Of a DNA stretch of 41,050 bases, positions 30,749 to 37,819 are shown one piece after another (position 1 is the first letter of the stretch; each line of letters begins with the position of its first letter). The notes below the pieces were generated by a model. That model saw nothing but the letters and a program-made list of their open reading frames with translations, did not search any database and was not told the DNA's origin. The position numbers and the translations under genes are program-made. The DNA is taken from the IMG/VR virus record IMGVR_UViG_3300046683_000307, positions 1 to 41,050 of that record; one strand, 5' to 3'. Origin of the DNA: a virus.

Positions 30749-30870
30749 GGTGCGGCCAGATGCCTAAGGGGCGTGTTCTCAACGAGGGCGTGGCAACCGA
30801 ACGTGACGACAAGCACAAGGGCGCAAATGTCGAATATGACAACTAGGGTCCTGGCTTGGCCTTTCGTCAC
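30745..30870 (-). CDS. Tiny single-helix membrane protein, 41 aa
   Basis: The GTG at 30870 has GGAG at proper spacing, and the stop overlaps the next ATG as ATGA. Residues about 8-29 are a hydrophobic helix (TLVVIFDICALVLVVTFGCH), flanked by a basic N-terminus. It is the first gene of the leftward early operon, mirroring the tiny membrane protein at 31902 in the rightward operon. Role unknown; superinfection exclusion or host membrane effects are possible. Confidence 0.58.
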   Translation of the reverse strand: MTKGQARTLVVIFDICALVLVVTFGCHALVENTPLRHLAAP

Positions 30871-30907
30871 GGCACGGCTCCTCGGTGGAGCGCCCCGTGG
30901 GTCATCG

Positions 30908-30936
30908 TGCAAATTGCCGCTTTCGGTGCAACCTGA
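30908..30936. promoter_or_regulatory. Operator-like site of the leftward early operon
   Basis: TGCAAATTGCC (30908-30918), 11 bp, AACCTGA (30930-30936). It lies between the repressor 3' end and the start of the leftward operon at 30870, where the leftward early promoter must be. Confidence 0.6.
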
Positions 30937-30973
30937 ATAAATCAGTGAAGCTTGTCACCTAATCGTGAAAGGC

Positions 30974-30984
30974 GGCAACTTGCC
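30974..30984. promoter_or_regulatory. Perfect palindrome GGCAACTTGCC near the repressor stop
   Basis: An exact copy of the site before the integrase (22636-22646). It lies 10 bp downstream of the repressor gene, 66 bp from the first operator-like site of the leftward early operon. Confidence 0.6.
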
Positions 30985-30993
30985 TCCAGGCGA

Positions 30994-31578
30994 TCAGGGC
31001 AAAAGCGAATGAACGGCGCTCGCCCATACAATTTCCTGATCCATGAGCGGGTCCGCGCTCGCGGAAATCAAGTGAAAGCGGCCTTTGATCTGGCTGCGGA
31101 TGAGCCGGCAAACATGCATGCTGTCATGAGCCTGGACGACGCAAAGCCGGCCATGAAGCTCCGGCGTCGGCGGCTGGCGGGTGTCCTCGAACACCGCGCG
31201 CCAGCCGGCAAACAAGGCGCCTAGCGCAACGCTCTCGATCAGAATTGCGCGGGTTGTGCTGCTCGCGGTCGAGGGGGCGGGCGTCTCTATGTGGTCCTCT
31301 GTGGCGGTATATAGATGCGCCTGGGCGTCGGCGGCGACGTAGCCGACGACGGGGATATAGGCCGGCGCGGCGCCGGCGCGTCCGTAAAGCAACCATTCCG
31401 GCGAGGTCTGGAAAAAGGCGGCGTAACGCTGGGCCTTGGCCGGCGGGATGGTGCGGGTTTTTGTCTCGTGCTGCTGGTAGGTGGCGACGGCCATGCCTAG
31501 TGCGGCGGCGGCGTCCTTAGCCGTCTTGAACCCACGCAATAGCCGGGCCTGCTTGAGCCTGTCTCCGGGCGTATCCAT
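30994..31578 (-). CDS. CI-like repressor (XRE HTH plus S24-like C-terminal domain)
   Basis: 194 aa. Residues 5-65 are an XRE helix-turn-helix (RLKQARLLRGFKTAKDAAAA, LGMAVATYQQHETKTRTIPP). The C-terminal part (IPVVGYVAADAQAHLY; ESVALGALFAGWRAVFEDT; GRLCVVQAHD; WASAVHSLLP) follows the S24/LexA-like fold, but the usual catalytic Ser in a GDSM-like context is not visible, so self-cleavage is doubtful. It is divergent from the Cro-like gene, with palindromic operators between, so it is the likely lysogeny repressor. Confidence 0.85.
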   Translation of the reverse strand: MDTPGDRLKQARLLRGFKTAKDAAAALGMAVATYQQHETKTRTIPPAKAQRYAAFFQTSPEWLLYGRAGAAPAYIPVVGYVAADAQAHLYTATEDHIETPAPSTASSTTRAILIESVALGALFAGWRAVFEDTRQPPTPELHGRLCVVQAHDSMHVCRLIRSQIKGRFHLISASADPLMDQEIVWASAVHSLLP

Positions 31579-31597
31579 GGCAACGTTTCCTAGCGAA

Positions 31598-31612
31598 TAG
31601 GCAAACTGCCTA
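31598..31612. promoter_or_regulatory. Operator upstream of the repressor
   Basis: TAGGCAAACTGCCTA, a perfect 6-3-6 palindrome, 20 bp before the repressor start. It is well placed for autoregulation of the repressor promoter. Confidence 0.68.
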
Positions 31613-31659
31613 CGCCGGTCCTGGTTCCGCGAAAAGGCGGTTTTTGGTCTTGCCGGGTC

Positions 31660-31678
31660 AACCTGAAAGTTTCAGGTT
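31660..31678. promoter_or_regulatory. 19-bp perfect palindrome before the Cro-like gene
   Basis: AACCTGAAAGTTTCAGGTT, with arms of nine around one G. It ends eight bases before the ATG at 31687, overlapping the probable ribosome binding or promoter region, and is the strongest operator candidate of the immunity region. Confidence 0.75.
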
Positions 31679-31686
31679 CCCGCGCT

Positions 31687-31905
31687 ATGCGAACCCATGA
31701 AGCGATTATCCGGGATGCCGGAGGTCCGGTGGCGGTGCACGACCGACTCCGGCTGATCCATCAAGAGGAAATGGTGAAATCCTGGATGGTGCGCGACCGC
31801 GTACCTCAGGAACACTGGCGTCAATTCGCTGATCTGGGGCTCTGCACCCTGGATGAATTGGCCACGGCGGCGGCGCTGAAAGCGGCCAAGGGGAAAGCGG
31901 CGTGA
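31687..31905 (+). CDS. Cro-like HTH protein, 72 aa
   Basis: A short protein with the Cro/YdaS-like pattern (EAIIRDAGGPVAVHDRLRLI; VKSWMVRDRVPQEHWRQFAD). It is transcribed away from the repressor and is the first gene of the rightward early operon, the classic position of cro. It would compete for the operators and commit the phage to lytic growth. Confidence 0.72.
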   Translation: MRTHEAIIRDAGGPVAVHDRLRLIHQEEMVKSWMVRDRVPQEHWRQFADLGLCTLDELATAAALKAAKGKAA

Positions 31906-32003
31906 AACGCCGGCCCGTCCTGACGCCACGCGGCTGGCTGGCGCTGTGGGGCCTGTGGCTCGGGGTCGGGCTGCTGACATTCTGGATCGGGGCGCACATA
32001 TGA
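31902..32003 (+). CDS. Tiny single-helix membrane protein, 33 aa
   Basis: GTG 31902 overlaps the Cro-like stop (GTGA), with AAGGGG upstream; its TGA overlaps the ATG of the resolvase gene. The peptide has a basic start (MKRRPVLTPRG) and one hydrophobic helix (WLALWGLWLGVGLLTFWIGA). It is second in the rightward early operon. Unknown function. Confidence 0.6.
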   Translation: MKRRPVLTPRGWLALWGLWLGVGLLTFWIGAHI

Positions 32004-32503
32004 GCGGCGACCTGATCCTTGGGATTGATCCCGGCCTCAACGGCGCCGTGGCGCTGGTCGATCTGCTTTCCGGGGAATTGGTCGAGGTCGGGGACGTCCC
32101 GGTCCTCCAGCTTAACTCCAAGCGTGAGTTTGACGTTTACCGGTTCGCCGGCCTGATCGACTGCTACGCCAGCCGGATCGAGGGCGGCTGGATTGAACGG
32201 GTGTGGTCGTTCCCTGGTGAGGCGGGGTCGCTGTCGTTCCAGTTCGGCGCCGTCTATGGCGCGCTGCGCGGTGTGGTCTGCGCCAATTTCATCCCCTTGC
32301 ATGACGTCCCGCCGGCGACCTGGAAAAAGGCAATGGGGGTCAAGGGGGACAAGGATGAGTCCCGCCAGGCGGCGTCACTTCTTTGGCCGCGCCTTAGCGA
32401 TCAGTGGCCGGCGAAAAAGCATCATGGGCGGGCGGAGGCGGCGTTGATCGCAGCTTATGGGCGGCGGTGTCATCTCAAGGAACACGGCCAGGAGGCGGCA
32501 TAA
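32000..32503 (+). CDS. RuvC-like Holliday junction resolvase
   Basis: 167 aa from ATG 32000. The RNase H-fold signature GIDPGLNGAVALVD places D10 in the first strand; E66 or E74 (ERVWSFPGEAGS) and the late HHGRAEAALIAAYG (E146) supply the other acidic residues. Phage members of this family resolve branched recombination or packaging intermediates. It belongs to the early replication operon. The frame above 32000 overlaps the tiny membrane gene and is rejected. Confidence 0.82.
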   Translation: MSGDLILGIDPGLNGAVALVDLLSGELVEVGDVPVLQLNSKREFDVYRFAGLIDCYASRIEGGWIERVWSFPGEAGSLSFQFGAVYGALRGVVCANFIPLHDVPPATWKKAMGVKGDKDESRQAASLLWPRLSDQWPAKKHHGRAEAALIAAYGRRCHLKEHGQEAA

Positions 32504-32865
32504 TGGACCGCGAGCATCCTTTGCTAGACCTGATGCAACGCAAAGCGGCGGCGTGGGCTGGCGCGGAGGACGGCGCCGAACGCGCGGCGGAGCATGCGGA
32601 GCGGGTCGAGCCGGGCTGGAACGATACGGCGCTGAATTACGTCCGGGTGTTCGCGCTCTGTCATGGGGAATTCCAGACGGAAGACGTTCGCGAATATGCG
32701 GAGGACTGCGGGTTCGATCCGCCGCCGGATAAACGCGCATGGGGCTCGGTGGCGCTGCGCGCCAAGCGGGCCGGGATCATTGAGCGGGTCGGATACATAA
32801 GCACGTCGCGCGGGCCGTCGCATGCCTGTCCACGGGCGATCTGGCGGACGCCGCGTCATGACTGA
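32503..32865 (+). CDS. Winged-helix-like hypothetical phage protein, 120 aa
   Basis: ATG 32503 shares its base with the preceding TAA (TAATG). The segment FQTEDVREYAEDCGFDPPPD, RAWGSVALRAKRAGIIERVG has the look of a winged helix seen in phage replication operons, where it is often encoded beside primosomal genes. DNA binding is plausible but unproven. Confidence 0.62.
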   Translation: MDREHPLLDLMQRKAAAWAGAEDGAERAAEHAERVEPGWNDTALNYVRVFALCHGEFQTEDVREYAEDCGFDPPPDKRAWGSVALRAKRAGIIERVGYISTSRGPSHACPRAIWRTPRHD

Positions 32866-33061
32866 AAGCGCGGCGCTGACTGACAATAAATACCGGCTCC
32901 TGGACATGCTGGAATGCGCCCGGCGGGAATTGGCGATCCGCAAGTCCGCTTATCCGCGATGGGTCGCCGGCGGCCGCATGGCGGCGACCACGGCGGAACG
33001 CGAAATCCTGCTGATGGGGGCGATTGTCGATCACTTAGAGGCGGAGCTAACCCGTGGGTGA
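32858..33061 (+). CDS. Conserved small phage protein, 67 aa
   Basis: Helical, with LLDMLECARRELAIRKSAYP and EREILLMGAIVDHLEAELT, a pattern common in small alphaproteobacterial phage proteins of unknown function. ATG 32858 overlaps the previous stop by 8 bp. Confidence 0.62.
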   Translation: MTESAALTDNKYRLLDMLECARRELAIRKSAYPRWVAGGRMAATTAEREILLMGAIVDHLEAELTRG

Positions 33062-33317
33062 ATTGCTCAAACGCCTGACGCCGGTGAGCGCCTATCGCGC
33101 GCGCAAAACCGGCCTGTGGGATGAGCTTAAAGACCGGGTTGACGGCGCGCTGATCCCCTCGGACCTGGACGCGCTGATGATCTGGCTAGACGTCCATGAG
33201 CTAGAGATTCCGGGGCCGTGGGTCGAGGAAGTCCAGGAGCTAATTGACGTCAAGCGCGCGGAGCTTCGCGCGGAGGACATTGGCGAAATCATCCGGGAAC
33301 GGTTCGATTTTTCGTGA
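33054..33317 (+). CDS. Hypothetical protein, 87 aa
   Basis: GTG start at 33054 inside the previous gene's end. Acidic and helical (DALMIWLDVHELEIPGPWVE; EVQELIDVKRAELRAEDIGE). No family recognised. Confidence 0.58.
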   Translation: MGELLKRLTPVSAYRARKTGLWDELKDRVDGALIPSDLDALMIWLDVHELEIPGPWVEEVQELIDVKRAELRAEDIGEIIRERFDFS

Positions 33318-33325
33318 GCGTGTGC

Positions 33326-33341
33326 GGGGCGCCGGCGCCCC
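33326..33341. terminator. 16-bp perfect palindrome after the small gene
   Basis: GGGGCGCCGGCGCCCC in the 59-bp gap before the SSB-like gene. It forms a GC hairpin without a T-run, so it is a possible partial terminator or mRNA-stability element. Confidence 0.4.
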
Positions 33342-33376
33342 TGCCGCCGGCATGTGTGATGTGAGGACGTGACGTT

Positions 33377-34063
33377 ATGGCTTTGAATCTTCCTGATCGA
33401 GGCTCCGGCGAGGACCGGACGCCAATCGTGAAATATGACGCCAGGGCCGGGCGCCTGTTCCGGGTTGACCGGACGCAAGCGGACGGCTCCTGGGAAAGCG
33501 AAACGGTCGAGATAACGCCTGTGTTTCAGGCGGTCATGGACCTGGAGCATATAGAGCTTGGCTGGCTCTATTTCCCGACGAACGGCGCCCCTGAAATCGA
33601 AGTGGCGCCCTACGGCCAGCCGCTACCGGCCAAGCCAGCCGGCGGCAAGGCGCGGCCAGGGTTCCGGGTGCACATGAAGCTTGGCAAGACGTGCGGCGGC
33701 GACATACGCGAGATGGCGGCGAACGCGCAAGTCTCCATCAAGGGTATGGACAAGCTGCACGACGCTTACCTCAAGGACGCGCCGGCGCATCCTGGTCAAC
33801 TGCCTGTCGTCAAGCTTGGAACGACGGTCGCGGTGGCCAGCCAGGGCAAGGGCGCGGACGGTAAGCCGGTGGTTTCCCAGAATTATGAACCCTGCTGGGA
33901 AATTATCGGCTGGGTGCCTCGTCCGGTGGAATTGGTCCTGGGCGGCGGCGTCGCCAACGACGGGACGCACGCTGGAACGACTCAGATGCGGACGACGCAA
34001 CAGCAATTGCCGGAACCGGAACCGGAGCCGGTCAAGCTGCCGTCGATCACAGATGACTTTTAG
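33377..34063 (+). CDS. Putative single-stranded DNA-binding-like protein, 228 aa
   Basis: A beta-rich body (IVKYDARAGRLFRVDRTQAD; VHMKLGKTCGGDIREM) and a Pro/Glu linker (PEPEPEPVK) ending in ITDDF. An acidic tip ending in Phe after a flexible linker is the hallmark by which SSB recruits partner proteins. It lies immediately before the primase-helicase gene, the usual context. The OB fold is not obvious by eye, so the assignment is inferred from the tail and context. Confidence 0.55.
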   Translation: MALNLPDRGSGEDRTPIVKYDARAGRLFRVDRTQADGSWESETVEITPVFQAVMDLEHIELGWLYFPTNGAPEIEVAPYGQPLPAKPAGGKARPGFRVHMKLGKTCGGDIREMAANAQVSIKGMDKLHDAYLKDAPAHPGQLPVVKLGTTVAVASQGKGADGKPVVSQNYEPCWEIIGWVPRPVELVLGGGVANDGTHAGTTQMRTTQQQLPEPEPEPVKLPSITDDF

Positions 34064-34075
34064 TTAGCGTAGGTC

Positions 34076-34098
34076 GGCCAGGGCCTCGCGTCCTGGTC
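34076..34098 (+). terminator. Hairpin before the primase-helicase gene
   Basis: GGCCAGG (34076-34082) pairs with CCTGGTC (34092-34098, one G-T pair), followed by GGCTTTC. Weak terminator or attenuator. Confidence 0.35.
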
Positions 34099-34117
34099 GG
34101 CTTTCTGGAGCTGGCCG

Positions 34118-36226
34118 GTGGCGATGCCGCAATTTAACGACGAATGGGCCAGCGCGTCAGAATGGGCGGCGATGTATCGCGCCCATGGGCTCCAGGTCGT
34201 CCCGGCGCATGATCCGCGCGAGGGCGGCCAGTGGAAACGTCCGTTTGGGGACTGGATCGAATTCCAGGACGCGCTTGCGCCGGAGGCGGTGTTTACGCGC
34301 TGGTATGATCCGGCGACGGGTGAGCATCGCCAGCGCAACAACATGGGTCTGGTGACGGGCGCGGCCTCTGGTGGGCTGCTGGTGATCGACCTGGACCGCA
34401 AGGACGGGTCAAAGGCGTTCCAGTGGTGGGCGGACCTCCTGGCCGAACATTGCCACGGCCAGGAGCCGCTAACCTGGGTCCAGCGGACGGGCGGCGGCGG
34501 GCGGCAACTGCTGTTCCGGGCGCCGGAAGGCTGGGCGCCGCCAACCTTCAAAGCGCCGTCCATGTGTATCGACGTCCGGGGCCAGGGCGGTTTCATCATG
34601 GCGCCGCCGTCGCGGCATAGCTCGGGCAACGGTTATGATTGGGAGCCGGGGCGGGCGCCGTGGTCGGCTGATCTGGCGGACGCGCCGGAGTGGCTGATTG
34701 AAGCGGTCGAGGACTTGCGCCTGGAGCATGGTGGCGGCGCAAGCCAGCCTGCCGGCGACCGCGAAAAGTCCGCTAGACCGGAAGCTGTAACAAACGCTTT
34801 CGGGCTCCAGGTCGATGATCGGGAACACAAGCTCCAGGTGGCGGTATGGGGGGCGATTGTTGACCTCTACCGGGAAAGCCCAATTCCGCCGGTCGAGGCG
34901 GTCCAGGAGGCGGAAATCGCCCGGCTCTGGACGCAATATGAGGTGACGACGAAAAGCCGGCTGGCGGCGGTCGAGGGCCTGACGAACGGCGACCTCCTGG
35001 AGCGCGAGGGTCGCGGGCTCTCTGAGCTTCGGCGCAAGTGGGCCTATGCCATGCGGCGTTGGGATACCAAGGTCCGCGAGGCGGCGGGCGTCGCCAAGCC
35101 GGCCAGGGCGAACGGCGCGACGGGGCCGATGGAAACGCCGGCGCCTGACGGTGACGGCGAGGATGAGCCGGCGGCTGCGGATGATCCGCCGGTAATCGAC
35201 GCGGCGAGCTTCGTAGGCGATCCGCCGGCGCGCGGCTGGCTGGTCGAGGACTGGATCGTGGAGGGCGTGGTGAATTCCCTCTATGGGCCGGGCGGGACCG
35301 GTAAATCGCTGCTCGCGCAACAGCTTGCTTATGCCTCAATCACGGGAAGCTCCTGGCTCGGCTTGCCAGTGAAGCAAGGCGGCGTCCTGGCGGTGTTCTG
35401 CGAGGACGACATAGACGAATTGCATCGGCGGCATGCGTCCATCCGGACGGCGAGCGGGCATGTGATCGGGAACCCCTACGCCGGCGCTATGCTTTGGCCG
35501 CGCATCGGCGCCTCCAATATCCTCGTCTCCTGGCACAAGGACGGGCCGGTCCTCGGGACCTTCCACGGGCGGCTGGTCGCCAAGCTGCAAGAGCTAAACC
35601 CGGCGCTGTTGATCCTGGACACGATTGCGGACGTGTTCGCCGGCGAGGAACGCGACCGGGCGCAAGTCAACTTCTTCCTCAAGGAAATCCTCGGCGGGCT
35701 GATCCTCGGACAAGCCGCGCAAGGCCATAGGCTGACAATCCTGCTGCTCGGTCATCCGTCGATCCAGGGCCGGCAAACCGGCGGCTCCGGGTTCTCCGGA
35801 TCGACGGCCTGGGAGAACGGGGTGCGGTCCCGGCTGTACCTCACTAAGCCGGAAACCGGGGGCCAGGATGAACGACTGCTGACGCGGGGAAAGGCCAACT
35901 ATGCCGCCTCTGGCGAGGAAACCGGGCTGAAACTGATCTGGGATAACGGGGCGTTCAACGCCGGCGGAACGGTGGATGAGCGGGCGTTGACGCAAGCCAA
36001 GCGGCGGGTGGTCGAACGGGTCGAGTGGGCGTGGAAAACCGGCGCTCCGTATATGGAGCGGCGAGGTCACAACCGGAACCTATACGGGGCGCTCGGCCAG
36101 GAGCTAGGGCGCGAGGGGTTCGCGCGTCCGGTGGTGCTGGAGGCGATCAGTGAAGCGGTCGAGGACGGCACAATCCGGCTCTCGATGAACAACACAAAAC
36201 GCGGCTGGAGGACGGCCAATGACTAG
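34118..36226 (+). CDS. Primase-helicase (prim-pol domain plus RecA-like ATPase)
   Basis: 702 aa. The N-terminal bifunctional primase-polymerase domain has DLD at 91-93, GGGGRQ at 125-130 (a Gln where His is usual) and DVRGQGGFI at 152-160. The C-terminal AAA_25/RecA-like ATPase has Walker A GPGGTGKS (390-397) and Walker B LLILD (497-501). It should prime and unwind phage DNA. GTG 34118 fits the GGAG seven bases upstream better than ATG 34124. The Gln substitution may alter priming activity. Confidence 0.85.
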   Translation: MAMPQFNDEWASASEWAAMYRAHGLQVVPAHDPREGGQWKRPFGDWIEFQDALAPEAVFTRWYDPATGEHRQRNNMGLVTGAASGGLLVIDLDRKDGSKAFQWWADLLAEHCHGQEPLTWVQRTGGGGRQLLFRAPEGWAPPTFKAPSMCIDVRGQGGFIMAPPSRHSSGNGYDWEPGRAPWSADLADAPEWLIEAVEDLRLEHGGGASQPAGDREKSARPEAVTNAFGLQVDDREHKLQVAVWGAIVDLYRESPIPPVEAVQEAEIARLWTQYEVTTKSRLAAVEGLTNGDLLEREGRGLSELRRKWAYAMRRWDTKVREAAGVAKPARANGATGPMETPAPDGDGEDEPAAADDPPVIDAASFVGDPPARGWLVEDWIVEGVVNSLYGPGGTGKSLLAQQLAYASITGSSWLGLPVKQGGVLAVFCEDDIDELHRRHASIRTASGHVIGNPYAGAMLWPRIGASNILVSWHKDGPVLGTFHGRLVAKLQELNPALLILDTIADVFAGEERDRAQVNFFLKEILGGLILGQAAQGHRLTILLLGHPSIQGRQTGGSGFSGSTAWENGVRSRLYLTKPETGGQDERLLTRGKANYAASGEETGLKLIWDNGAFNAGGTVDERALTQAKRRVVERVEWAWKTGAPYMERRGHNRNLYGALGQELGREGFARPVVLEAISEAVEDGTIRLSMNNTKRGWRTAND

Positions 36227-36581
36227 GTCTAAAGCCAGAACAAACGTGCGCCTTCGCGAACGCCTTAGCGGAAGGCGTTCAAAAATAAGCGGCGGAATTC
36301 ATTCGCAGAATTGGGGTCAACGCCTTGAACGTAAGGCGCAAAGGCGACGACGGCCAATTATCGAGGAATTACAGAGGACTTACGCTTTGTTTCCTGCGCG
36401 CGCTCGCGCGGGATTTTGTAACCCCTTTCTTACGAAAGGGGGTTCCAAAATATACGCACACATGCGCGCGCGCTCCGGGGTTCAAGCCATGCTGTCCGGC
36501 GACGTCAAAGGCGTCATAGGCGTCGCGGCGGCTGGCGCCGCCTTTGCCGCCTTCTCCGCCGCCGGGGAGGTTCTGGCATGA
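36219..36581 (+). CDS. Doubtful basic protein, up to 120 aa
   Basis: The frame starts within the helicase 3' end and stops with an ATGA overlap on the next gene, which supports translation of at least its 3' part. The first 80 residues are extremely basic and lie on A/T-richer, hairpin-forming DNA. The last 30 from the ATG at 36490 (MLSGDVKGVIGVAAAGAAFA) look more gene-like, with a small hydrophobic segment. It may be a shorter gene than shown. Confidence 0.4.
   Translation: MTRSKARTNVRLRERLSGRRSKISGGIHSQNWGQRLERKAQRRRRPIIEELQRTYALFPARARAGFCNPFLTKGGSKIYAHMRARSGVQAMLSGDVKGVIGVAAAGAAFAAFSAAGEVLA
36258..36280. other. Hairpin in the structured segment after the primase-helicase gene
   Basis: GAACGCCTT (36258-36266), loop AGCGG, AAGGCGTTC (36272-36280), a 9-bp perfect stem followed by AAAAAT. 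A related CGCCTT...AAGGCG hairpin follows at 36321-36338. Confidence 0.55.
36420..36444. other. Second strong hairpin in the same segment
   Basis: AACCCCTTTC (36420-36429), loop TTAC, GAAAGGGGGTT (36434-36444, one bulged G). Together with 36258-36338 it marks an A/T-richer, highly structured stretch, a possible replication origin or processing site. Confidence 0.5.
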
Positions 36582-36817
36582 CGGGGAAGCTGGAAACGCT
36601 TGCCGCCTGGCGAGTGAATGGCGGGTCGAGCCGGCGGAGTTATTGGAACCTCGTGACGGCGACGCGGCGACTAGAGCGACGCTTGCACAACAGCATGGCC
36701 CATACGCCGCGACCGCGGGCGGCGGACTTGGCGCGGTGGCGGGCGATGCAAGCGGACCTGGACGCCAAGCGGGAAGCGATTGTGCAATTAGACCTGGAGC
36801 TTGGCCACAATGCCTAG
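36578..36817 (+). CDS. Small basic helical protein, 79 aa
   Basis: Arg-rich and helical (LVTATRRLERRLHNSMA; RWRAMQADLDAKREAIVQLD). No family recognised. Overlaps the upstream stop (ATGA) and the next gene by 8 bp. Confidence 0.58.
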   Translation: MTGKLETLAAWRVNGGSSRRSYWNLVTATRRLERRLHNSMAHTPRPRAADLARWRAMQADLDAKREAIVQLDLELGHNA

Positions 36818-37397
36818 TCCTGAGGATTGCGGCCTGCTGGCCGGTCTGCTGGAGGCGGTCGAGGGCGCCAGGGCGGAAGCCTATCGGGAGTGGGGCGCCT
36901 ATCGGCTCGAACGGCTGGCCGGGCTGCACAACCTGGATTTGCTGGCCAGATTCCGGCGCCAGCAAATGTCCTGGGCCTCGGCGCTCCAGACGGCTTTCCA
37001 GGCGGAGGTTGTTCCGGCCGATTTGCTGGCGACGGTCCAGGCCAAGGCGGCGGCGATGCAACGCGGCTGGACGGCGCTCGCGGCCTGGGCGGCGGAGGCT
37101 GGCCATAGGCCGGCGGCGCCGTGGGTGTGGGAAACCATGCTGGCGGACGGCTCCATCGTGGCGCTCGTCCAGGACGACGCCGGCGCCGCCAAGGTGATTG
37201 CGGACGGGCGGGACGTGTCGGTCTGGACGGTGCGGGAGGTCGCCAACCTGATCGACGCGGCGACCGACGCGCTCAAGCTGGAGCGGACGCATATGCCGGG
37301 GGCGAAGTTCAAGGCGGCGGACGTTGGCAATCCGCTCGGGGCGCCGGAGTGGTCGGACGCCGGCGACGCGATCCCGTTTGGAGAGGCGCAAGCATGA
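36810..37397 (+). CDS. Hypothetical helical protein, 195 aa
   Basis: ATG 36810 (MPSPEDCGLL) has GGAG about 11 bases upstream. The protein is Ala/Trp-rich and helical (LLEAVEGARAEAYREWGAYR; WASALQTAFQAEVVPADLLA) with a later alpha/beta part (SIVALVQDDAGAAKVIADGR). No family recognised; it precedes the GcrA-like gene in the same operon. Confidence 0.6.
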   Translation: MPSPEDCGLLAGLLEAVEGARAEAYREWGAYRLERLAGLHNLDLLARFRRQQMSWASALQTAFQAEVVPADLLATVQAKAAAMQRGWTALAAWAAEAGHRPAAPWVWETMLADGSIVALVQDDAGAAKVIADGRDVSVWTVREVANLIDAATDALKLERTHMPGAKFKAADVGNPLGAPEWSDAGDAIPFGEAQA

Positions 37398-37819
37398 CGA
37401 TGATATGGACCTGTGAAAGCGTGGCCACGCTCAAGGACGGCTGGCGGCGTGGCCTCGATGCGCCGGAGCTGGCGCGCATGCTCGGGACAAGCCGGGCGGC
37501 GATCCGGTCCAAGCGGATGCGGCTTGGCCTGCCGTCGCGGACGGAGGCGCAAATCGCGCTGTCGAACCGGGAGCGGGGCTTGGCGGTGTGTCCGCGCTCG
37601 CGGTCAAGTCCGGTCGGGATGGCGGACGGCGGGCGGCTGGCGCCGCTGATCGGCTCGGCGCCGCGCCCCTGGCCGTTGCGGGACGTCGGGGAATGCGCGT
37701 TCCCGGTCGCCGGCTCGGGGGCGCTGACGCAAAGCTGTTGTCTGCCGGTCGAGCCGGGCGAGGGCTATTGCCGGGGTCATCTGGTGATCTTGCGGAGCGG
37801 GGCGGCGATAGGGGCTTGA
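37394..37819 (+). CDS. GcrA-family transcription regulator
   Basis: 141 aa. The N-terminal HTH (MIWTCESVATLKDGWRRGLD, APELARMLGTSRAAIRSKRM, RLGLPSR) matches the GcrA cell-cycle regulator family of Alphaproteobacteria. The C-terminal part carries C101, C115/C116, C126 and H129 (CAFPVAG; CCLPVEPGEGYCRGHL), as in GcrA. Host GcrA binds sigma70 and methylated GANTC promoters. It is the last gene before a late-promoter-like motif that starts on its stop codon, so I propose a late-gene activator role. Confidence 0.78.
   Translation: MTMIWTCESVATLKDGWRRGLDAPELARMLGTSRAAIRSKRMRLGLPSRTEAQIALSNRERGLAVCPRSRSSPVGMADGGRLAPLIGSAPRPWPLRDVGECAFPVAGSGALTQSCCLPVEPGEGYCRGHLVILRSGAAIGA

Noticed and set aside
30537-30842. 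Upstream extension of the methyltransferase to an ATG at 30842
   Set aside because: It overlaps two coupled small genes, lacks methyltransferase sequence and is Arg/Pro-rich; GTG 30536 precedes motif I correctly.
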